From: Setomelanomma holmii
Taxonomy: Eukaryota > Ascomycota > Dothideomycetes > Pleosporales > Phaeosphaeriaceae
Assembly (NCBI GenBank): GCA_010015745.1
Contig: ML978164.1
Span: 192,445 to 256,444, forward strand
Direction of reading: 5' to 3'
Length of the DNA stretch: 64,000 nt
Shown piece after piece: positions 55,575-64,000 of this stretch; positions within the stretch are counted from its first letter, which is position 1, and each line of letters starts with the position of its first letter. Below the pieces are notes generated by a model. It did no database searches and was not told the origin of the DNA. It saw only the letters and a program-made list of their open reading frames with translations. The position numbers and the translations under genes are program-made.

Positions 55575-58445
55575 ATGTCGCAAGAGCCAGAACCTCCAGA
55601 TGCGCAACTCGATGTGCCCACGTCTTCCGAAATCGAGTCGCTAGAGCTCTTCCGCCGGTCGCCGCACCCATACCTCCGTCACAAGGATGAGATTCGCAAG
55701 CCTTCGCCGGATCGATTGACGCCGCTGTCGAACACTTCAAGAATCCGCCCAAATCCATCGAGTCGCACAATATCCGATGCTGATGGCAAGAAGCGAAGGA
55801 AGACATCTTCACAGTCGCAAACGCCTAGTGAAAGTGGAACGGAAGCAGATGATGAAGGCTACAGCTTCGTCAAGGCATTGCCACCGCCTCCATTGAGACC
55901 TCACAAAGGCCTTCGAGATACAAGAGGAACGGGCCAGGAGGGTAGTCCCCTCCTTACACCCACACAGATCGACGATGAGGGAAGGAAATTCTCCGACGAC
56001 TACTTTACGGACAAGCAGAGGAAGTCGCGGAAAGGAGAGTCAACAGTCACCGAGGACGAAGCAAGGGCTGCGAGACAGAAGTACCTTAAGCGGCGGAGGA
56101 ACGAGCTCATTCGGAGAAGCACAGAGACAGCACTATTGGCTGGGATTGGCTTCCTAGCTGTCAGTGGATGCGACTGCTGGGCCAAGTTACTGGGTTGGCA
56201 CCGAGGTGGGATGACTGGCTCCAATGATCACAGGCACGAAACTGACTAGAACGCAGTAGAAATGGTCACTCATGCTACCGTCATTGCAGGTCTCTTGGTC
56301 CTATATCCCATCCGAGTGTTCTACTACTCATGGCGAAGAGGCAATCCCTCAAATCTACGATTCCGCAAGCGCATACACGTCCCTGCAGCATTTGATCCGG
56401 CTACTATATTATACCCCACAACGTTACCAACGCTCATTTCCATTTCCCTTTTCGCAGCTTTTCCAAAATCGATTCTACCGAATATTCTATTATCCCTCGC
56501 TGCACTACCGCCACGGTTGATACCCTTCAAACAGGCTACTCTGGGTTACTCGAATTTGCACTGGCTGCTGTCTATACTACCATTAATCGCCGCGGAGAAC
56601 ACCGATATACCGTCCAGATTGTCGGCACTGACGCCGTACAAGTTGAGATTTCCTCCCCCGGAGAAGGGATACGATCCAGAGTTCTTGGTCACACTCTTTC
56701 CACTGCATCAGGCTCTGCTACCACCACTATACTACCTCACTACGACAAGTCTACTCCCCACGGAACTTCATCTGCTATCCATTGGACTTATTAATCTTCT
56801 ACTCTTCTCCGAGTCTCCGCAAGCGAGTATACTCAAGACTCTGATGTGGTTAGGAGGCGTCGGATTGTTCGTTACATGCGGAAACGTCCTCAAATGGGGC
56901 GTTGCACTCGCCCGTATTCCACGTTGGAGGCTCAGACGTGCCGGACAAGCCATCATTCAGAGCCAATCTTTCCTAAATATTTTAAATCGAAGTTTATCGA
57001 CTCGACGATCACAAAGTGCCGCCTCCGGTACTATCTCAGACAGTGATGCGGACGAGCACCACCCGCTACTCGCCAACACCTTGCAGAAGACGAAAAGCTT
57101 GAAGCTCAACATTATCGACGCTTTGCGCAACAATAGTATCACATCCAATGGACACGAAGCACACTCCGCAGTCGAAGCAAAACGAACAGGCTTTGATGCC
57201 GCAGAAGACCAGAACGAAAACTCAAAAAACCACCGGCGTCAAAGACGCAACACACTTCCCGTTCTCACCGCCCAAGACCATACCGCAACACACCGCTATG
57301 TTCCCCGCAAACGCTCCAAATCCATTGCGCAATCTTACCTCTCCCTTACACCCACGCAAGCCACCATCAGAAAGTGGCTGTACGCAGGTTACTTCTACCT
57401 GGTCGTCATCGTCACCATCCTCGGTCCTATCCGGTACACAATCGGCAAACAGGCACTAAATGGCCACGAGCCGTTTGGTTGGGCCGTGGGTTACTTATTC
57501 GGCAACATTCCGCGCGTGCGCTGGGAAGTGTACAACTGGAACCTCGAGACCTGGATCCCACTTCCACCATTCATCGACGCTCAAATGATCCACCAGCACG
57601 AAGTTCCACTGAGTTTCATAGAGCATGCGCGTCACGTAATTGTCGGTGAAGCGAATACAAGACTCGTCCTCGCAGCATATTGCGTAGCTACCATCGTCCT
57701 CGGCTTAATATCCGTCTTCTCCCTCTCCGCAGTCGTCGAAGTAGACACGCGCCGAAAAGTCTTTCATGGAACAATGGTCGCCATGTTACTCCCGACCATC
57801 TTCATCGACCCGTGCTTCGTCTCCCTCGCACTATCACTCGTACTCGCAATCTTCCTCCTCCTAGATTTGATCAGAGCAAGCCAACTCCCACCCCTATCCA
57901 AACCAATAGCACGCTTCTTGACACCCTATGTCGATGGCCGCGACTTGCGTGGCCCCGTGGTAGTAAGTCATATCTTCCTGCTCATCGGCTGCGCGATTCC
58001 GCTGTGGTTAAGTCTCGCTGGCGTCGCGCGGACAGGCGACAAACCGTGGACGCAGTGGAATGTAGCAAGTAGAGACGTGAGTATGCTCGCGGGCGTGGTG
58101 TGCGTGGGCATGGGCGACGCCGCTGCCTCGCTAATCGGGCGCCGGTACGGACGGCGTAAGTGGCCGTGGGCTGGGGGGAAGTCGCTTGAAGGGAGTTTGG
58201 CCTTCGCTGTTGCTGTCACTGTCGGGTTGGTTTTCGGGAAAGTGTGGCTTGCTGTGGGGTGGGGTGAGGGGAGGTGGCAGTATAAGGGACTTGGGGAGTG
58301 GATAGGTGTTGTGGTCAAGACGGTGGGGAAAGCGGGATTGTGTGCGGCGGGGGCGAGTTTGAATGAGGCGGTGCTGACGGGGGGGAATGATAATGTTGTT
58401 GTTCCGGTTGTGCTTTGGGTTTTGGTTAGAGGGGTGGGGTTGTAG
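55575..58445 (+). CDS. SEC59: Dolichol kinase
   Basis: Two exons: 55575-56205 and 56257-58445, with a 51-bp intron (GTGGGA...ACGCAG); 939 aa. The N-terminal about 190 residues are soluble and Ser/Pro/Arg-rich; membrane segments begin near the splice junction. Many hydrophobic helices follow, interrupted by a soluble loop (about 440-590) with Ser/Arg-rich sequence. The C-terminal kinase part shows DTRRKVFHGTMVAMLLP and GMGDAAASLIGRRYGRRKWPW-GGKSLEGS, which are the CTP-binding signatures of dolichol kinases. The enzyme uses CTP to phosphorylate dolichol in the ER membrane, supplying dolichyl phosphate for N-glycosylation, O-mannosylation and GPI anchors. The length is greater than yeast Sec59 (519 aa) because of the fungal N-terminal extension and the loop. 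Confidence 0.92.
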
Positions 58446-60631
58446 ATGCATGGTATGGACACGGTGGATATGGTCTTCTGGTCAATGAGCGTGGCGTTGG
58501 GCGCATTTGGAAAAGCTGTGCGGGAAACCATGATACGCATGGAAGCTTAGATCGATCAGATCGGAACGGAAGCGATCTGTTGGCCATTTCATAATGATGC
58601 TATGACTTCAGTATGCTTCGTCCGTACACGTGGCTGCAGGTACGGCGCTCTAGGCGTACGAGGTTTCCATCTCAATATTGCATGTGTCTCAGCCTTAGTA
58701 TCGTGGCTGTCATGGCGAACCATGCATGGTAAACTGGGGAGCCTGCTTGGAGGCATACAATGTACGTATAGTCATACTGAATGCCAGACATTCCGACAAA
58801 GTCATTGAGCGATCATGATAGAGTCTTTGATGGCTTGCAACTGGTACAATCAAAGTCACATCGATCTTGCGGCTCCGCCATAGTACGTTGAGATGTCAGA
58901 TTGGCATGTCACGTTCACGTGGCTGTAAGTGTCAGGTCCAACCTTGAAATCCGGGTGAGCTTGCGCAGGGTCTCATTGCGTGCATTATCGGGAGAGACAA
59001 ATGACGTAGAAGGCCCTTTTGCCTCGCGCTCAATGATCACTGTCTTCGGCGTAGTCATATACATCGCAAGTGATGCTGTGTGTAAAGTCACTTGGGCTTG
59101 GCGTGAGGCTGTGATGGACCTCCTGCTGCCGACCATGCCGGGTGTGCCGCTGCTTGCTGACCTGCGCCATTATGCTGGTAGCTTGTGCGAGTACGTCTGA
59201 TCATACCACTACGTTGTCAGTTGTCGCCACTTGAGCGTTTCAAAACAGTTCGCCAGACCTGCTGCTGCTTTCCAAAGCGCGGCGAAATTGTGGAAAGCTG
59301 CGTCATAGTCCTCGACGGAGCCGCAGCAGGACGAAAACAGCACGGGTTGAAGAATCGCAGAGTGAAGGGCAGCTATCGCGAGTAGCATGTGCAAGGTTCA
59401 TGGCGAAGAGTGATATGGGACGCTCCCTACCCGAATGGTACGCGACTATCAACCACGGCTCCATGTTTATCGGTATGCAGCTGTAATGTTGGGGAGGGGG
59501 CTCACATTGGCGAAGCCCTATCAGCGAAACGGTCACTGGCAGCACTGCGAGTGCCAGACTACCCCACGATAAGCCGGAGGTGGTCTCTGAGGTGTGAATT
59601 GCAAGCGTTGGCGCGGCGCATGCTGTGATTGGGCGGGGCGCAGCTGGAACGCGCTCCGCATGTGCTGTATTCAGCATCCCGCGAGGCAGCCAGCTGTGTC
59701 GCGCATACGTGAAGGTGTGATCGGCTGCTGCGGTCATGGAAACAGCTGCCTATTGGGAGTAGGCCTCTTTCAGGGTGCGCGAGGGCGCTGAGGGGATAAG
59801 GTACCTCAGCAAGTGGCACAAGGCGCGAAAGTACGGCGAATTGCGTGCGAAACCGTCATTCATTGACCACATGACATGCCTCTGCAATGGCCGGCGGGGG
59901 TGCTCTCGTGCCGGGTACAGCGCCACGGGACAGGAGAGTACCGCGAGGAGCGCGCTCAGCCAAAGGGTGCAGCTGTGCAGCTGGTTGCAGTGTATCCATC
60001 ACTCTGCCTAGGTGGATTTCTTATCGTTATCATCAACGCGTGAAGCTTGCAGGCGCGACCAGCGGGACAAGCTAAGGCAGGCGCGCTAAGCCCCACCTGG
60101 ACGCTCCATGAGCATGACTCCAGGCCGCTCAGACGCTCCAACTGCTCTTGCAGCTCGTTTCTCCTCTTCTCCCTCTGCTTCGCTTCTTGCTGAATAGTCT
60201 GTTAATTCCCTTTCTCGCCGCACTGTTGATATCCCTGCTTCCCCCGGCCAACCGCCAGCGCACGCTTCCCTGCATTCGTTCACCATCGATACCCCAGCAC
60301 GCCTCGAAGGCCCCAGCTCCAGCCTGATCTTGAGTACCGCTGTCTCCCCGTCTGCCGCTCTCCAGAACCTCTGCGACTCTTCAATACCAGGAACCTACCA
60401 CATCAGCATCACCGTAGTCTAGTAGCCTGTTAGCACCCTGCCACCGCCTCTCCGCCCATCACACGTCCGCCCAGCACCATACCCACGACAACGCGAACCT
60501 CCGCCTACGCCGACGTCAGTCCATGTGTAACGACCTGACGGCAACCCTGTACCCACATCTCTGTTGGTAGTTGAATACTGGACGTATATTGAGAGAAAGA
60601 GGCACCAGGCTGGTCGGCCAGCGCCGCCATC
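58446..60631. other. Long intergenic region upstream of ATG1, 2.19 kb
   Basis: No gene supported; open frames are short and lack family resemblance. A pyrimidine-rich block at about 60140-60250 resembles a fungal core promoter, so the ATG1 leader may be several hundred bases long. The regulatory region of ATG1 probably fills much of it. Confidence 0.45.
60523..60570 (+). promoter_or_regulatory. Possible upstream ORF in the ATG1 leader
   Basis: ATG TGT AAC GAC... encodes 15 residues and stops at TAG 62 bases before the ATG1 start. If transcription starts near the pyrimidine block at 60150-60250, this uORF lies in the mRNA leader and could lower translation. Confidence 0.35.
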
Positions 60632-63600
60632 ATGGCTACACCATCCAACCCATACGCCCCGCGCCGCTCGGGTGCGTCGCCCTCGTCGTCTGCAGCCGCA
60701 GAGCAGATCATCGGCAAGTTCAAGCGAATGGACCACATCGGAAAGGGCAGCTTCGCAGAGGTCTATCGGGGTATCCACATTGTGCGTCACACCTCTCCAT
60801 CCATGGGATACCATCCCGAGTCCGTTGGGATGGCGTCAGATGAGGTGATTGTAGCTAACACCACGGTGCAGGAAAAGCGACAATCCGTAGCGATCAAGTC
60901 CGTCAACATGAACAAGCTGAACAAGAAGCTCAAGGACAACCTCGTCTCCGAGATCTCCATCCTGCGCAGCCTCCATCACCCGCACATCGTCTCGCTTATC
61001 GATTGCCATGAGACGCCGTCCCGCATGCATATCATCATGGAGTTTTGCGAGCTGGGAGATCTATCAGCCTTTATTAAGAAGCGGGCGGACCTCGTAAACC
61101 ACCCGCAGACCCAGCGCATGATTGAGAAATATCCCAACCCTGTGGTAGGAGGACTTAACGAGGTGATTGTCCGGCATTTTGCAAAGCAGATGGCCAGTGC
61201 ATTAGAGTTCTTAAGGTCGAAGAACTACATTCACCGTGATCTGAAGCCGCAAAATCTCTTGTTGAATCCATCATCAATGTACTACTCTCAAAGCGGAACT
61301 CTCGAGCGGATGCCCCTAGCTGCGGACGCGAGCTCACTCCTGCCTGCTACTGGTATCGAGTCGTTGCCAATGCTTAAGATCGCTGATTTCGGATTTGCCA
61401 GGATCCTGCCCACGACCTCTCTGGCCGAAACCCTTTGTGGAAGCCCGCTGTATATGGCTCCGGAGATTCTGCGGTATGAGAAGTATGATGCAAAGGCAGA
61501 TTTGTGGTCTGTTGGCACCGTGCTATTCGAGATGATGAGCGCTCGGCCACCCTTCCGAGCAAACAACCACGTCGAGTTGCTTAGGAAGATCGAGGAGCGA
61601 AAGGACCACATCAGATTTCCCGAAGGTCTCATTTCTAGTAGGGCCATGAAAAACCTGATCCGTGCGTTGCTGAAGCGGAAGCCCACTGAGCGCATGTCGT
61701 ACGACAGCTTCTTCTCGGACCCAGTGATTCGCGAAGAAATCCCAGATCTCGTGGATGAAGATCTCCCGCAGACGATGCAGGCGTCGGAGCCAGAGCCGCC
61801 TGTCGAGCAACCTAAGCGAGTCCAGAGGATGCCTGCCGAGATCGATCGACGTGCTTCGGAGAGCCCGTATTCGCGATCACCACGAGATAGAACTGGACTT
61901 GGGTCAACACCGCCATCAAGGCCTGCTTCTCGTCCTTCATCTGGACACACCACAGGCACGCCTCCACGTGTCGCATCGACTCGTCGAGCCAGCAACACTC
62001 TGATTGAGCCAATTGAAGAGCATGCGCCTTTGCGCGAGCAGCGACGTCCAACCCTGACTAATGCTGCTACGGCTCCAGGACGCCCTATGCCTTCGCAGGA
62101 GCAAGCACTCGCAATCGGCCATAGACGTCGCTACTCTCGAGATCAGCAAGCACCCGGGCCGTCAGGTTTGAAGGATCAGCTTGATCGTGAGCGACTGCCA
62201 CAGCGACCAGAATCGGGTGGAATGAAGGAGGCGGCTGAGCGAGCTGCGCAGGATGCTGCTCTGGACGATGGGTTCGTGTTCGTTGAGAAGCGGCGTGTGG
62301 AGATCGATGCCTTGGCAGACGAGATTGCTGCAAGCCCGCAAACGCAACGGGACCGCGTGATCCATCGCGAAACCATGAAGCGACGCTCGACTACCCAAGG
62401 AACTCCAACGTCTACGACTGGCGCGACAGTCCCATCCAAAGCAATCCAGATTCAGCACAAGCCTTCACTGACGCACCAGCGCACTGGTTCCTATGAGCGC
62501 CGGCGACAGTATCGTCCCAGCTTCGAAAGCGCAACTTCGGCTCTTACCAAGGCTATGAACATGGTCAACATCCGAGGTCTTGGACTTTCTCCACCCGTCC
62601 TGAAGGGCCTTTCGCCGCCGCCGCAAGGATATGCAGCTTTCCCTACCTATCCGACCGCACAGAGCAGCCTGCTGCTCGTTGGAGACGGCGGCCAGACCGC
62701 GACCAAAGACGAAGCTTTCACCGCCATCAAGAAGATTGAAGAGCTTGCTCAGTTGAGCTATGTTATCTACGGTTTCGCCGAAGTCAAGTACAAGCAGCTT
62801 GTTCCAGTCGCACCAAGTGATGAAGGGCTCGGAATCGGACCAGGTGGGGTCGCCAGAAAGCCAAGCACGGATGTTATCGAGGACGACGAGGACGAAGACC
62901 TGACACCCGAGACAGTCCTTATCATCGCCGAGGAAGCTCTCGTGCTCTACGTCAAGACGTTGGCGATGCTTAACAAGGCCATGGATCTCGCTGGCAGCTA
63001 CTGGAACAAGCACCGCCGTGGCAGCGTCTCGCCTGAAGCAGCAAGCCGCGCAGCCACCATCGCCGACCGTCTCAATCGTGTTGTCTCCTGGGTACGCGAT
63101 CGTTTCAATGAGTGCTGCGTCAAGTCTGAGATCATCGCTCGCAAGCTCAAGCAGGCTCAACAGAATCTGCCGCAAGACCATCCAAGCCACCCGCAAAACC
63201 TGTCAGCTGCGTCAGGCTCGGCCACTACTGTCGGATCAGCTGAGAACATCCTTCTCACCACTGGCGTGACTGCAGAGAAGCTCATGTACGAGCGAGCCAT
63301 CGAGATGAGCCGCACCGCCGCGGTCGATGAGCTCACTGGCCAAAACCTGCCAAGCTGTGAGATGAACTACGGGACTGCAATTGCTATGCTGGAGGCAATC
63401 CTCGAGGACGAGGATGAGTCGAGCAGCCGCAAGCTCGATAGCGACGAGATCAATGGACTTGAGACCGAAGATCGCCAACTTATCGAGAAGCGTACGTCGA
63501 CCCCTCAATATGAAGTGATTGCAAGCTGACATCATCTAGTTCTTGAACAGACACGCAAACGTCACAAGACGTTGAAGAAGAAGCTCGAGCTCCAGAAGGC

Positions 63601-63685
63601 ACAGAAGCGCACGTCCATCACCAGTGCTCCTGCGACATATCCCGCAAGTCGCGGCTCTCCGTCATCGCAAGGCACCGCAAGATGA
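60632..63685 (+). CDS. ATG1: Autophagy-initiating Ser/Thr kinase Atg1
   Basis: Two exons: 60632-63491 and 63540-63685, with a 48-bp intron (GTACGT...ATCTAG); 1001 aa. The kinase domain occupies about 25-365. Visible motifs: HIGKGSFAEVYRG (Gly-rich loop), VAIKSVNMNKL (VAIK Lys), YIHRDLKPQNLLL (catalytic loop), KIADFGFAR (DFG) and LCGSPLYMAPEIL (activation segment). A long disordered Ser/Pro/Arg region (about 390-690) includes RHQRGSYxRR-like basic stretches. The C-terminal helical (tandem MIT) part (about 690-1000) binds Atg13. Atg1 with Atg13 and Atg17 starts phagophore formation under starvation and TOR inhibition. The start MATPSNPYAPRRS is typical of the family. Confidence 0.96.
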
Positions 63686-64000
63686 TCGGCTCGTCATATT
63701 TGCTCGGCACACATGCATAAAGTACCAAGACGTAAAAACAACATTTCCAGCATGCGCAACTACAGCGTAGCATTTTTTCGGCGTTTATATGGAAAGCAGA
63801 GGCGCACCCGTGACTTCGCCTCTCATCACCTGCTTTACTGTTCATCAGCCTGTCACAGTCTTACTTCTACCCTGGTGTAATGGTGCCATAGTTGGATTCA
63901 GGCGCATGCATCTGCATATGATACCAGGTTTGCTGTGTTTTCAGGCTTTCATTGACGGCGTTTCTTCAATCTTTCTGTCTCACATGAAGCAATCTCGGCG
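63686..64000. other. 3' flank of ATG1
   Basis: Presumed 3' UTR and downstream spacer up to the window end; no further gene start seen. Confidence 0.5.

Noticed and set aside
59303..59737. 144-codon minus-strand frame upstream of ATG1
   Set aside because: Irregular composition, no motif and no plausible splice context; judged chance in GC-rich DNA.

Overview
The window is a chromosomal segment of a filamentous ascomycete (Pezizomycotina; a Dothideomycete is plausible but not proven here). Most introns are 47-83 bp, with GT-AG borders and CTAAC/CTGAC-type branch sites. The gene set (PEX10, ATG1, SEC59, ZW10, a HET-domain gene, an OTT_1508-type deaminase, a GMC oxidoreductase) is typical of that group. 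Genes are single and lie on both strands; there are no operons. No tRNA, rRNA, CRISPR array or intact transposon was seen.

Layout. 1-4.3 kb: the 3' end of a proline-rich gene, an unrecognised coiled-coil-like protein and a secreted GMC oxidoreductase. 5.2-7.2 kb: a broken HET-domain gene. 7.6-31.4 kb: a dense housekeeping block with TRM112, YTM1, ZW10, an M16 metallopeptidase, a RhoGEF-BAR-SH3 protein, telomerase reverse transcriptase (TERT, ten exons) and a TBC Rab-GAP. 31.4-46 kb: an accessory zone with three degraded copies of one small gene family, a truncated membrane protein, a damaged deaminase gene and one intact plus one frameshifted member of a second family; intact PEX10 sits inside it. 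46.4-63.7 kb: an F-box-like gene, a C2H2 gene, cytochrome c1, a puromycin-sensitive-type aminopeptidase, dolichol kinase and ATG1.

The conserved genes splice together without a frame error, while nearly every accessory gene between 33 and 46 kb, and the HET gene at 5-7 kb, carries stops or single-base frameshifts. This contrast points to real local decay more than to random sequencing error, although several lesions lie in homopolymers and need read support.

The housekeeping genes serve separate processes: translation and ribosome assembly (TRM112, YTM1), ER/Golgi traffic and polarity (ZW10, RhoGEF, TBC), telomere maintenance (TERT), peroxisome import (PEX10), respiration (CYT1), N-glycosylation (SEC59) and autophagy (ATG1). 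I found no convincing gene-cluster 'system'. The most notable observations are the decaying paralogue array with a shared 5-nucleotide first exon, the exon and intron architecture of TERT, and a Dsl1-like tryptophan/acidic segment in ZW10.
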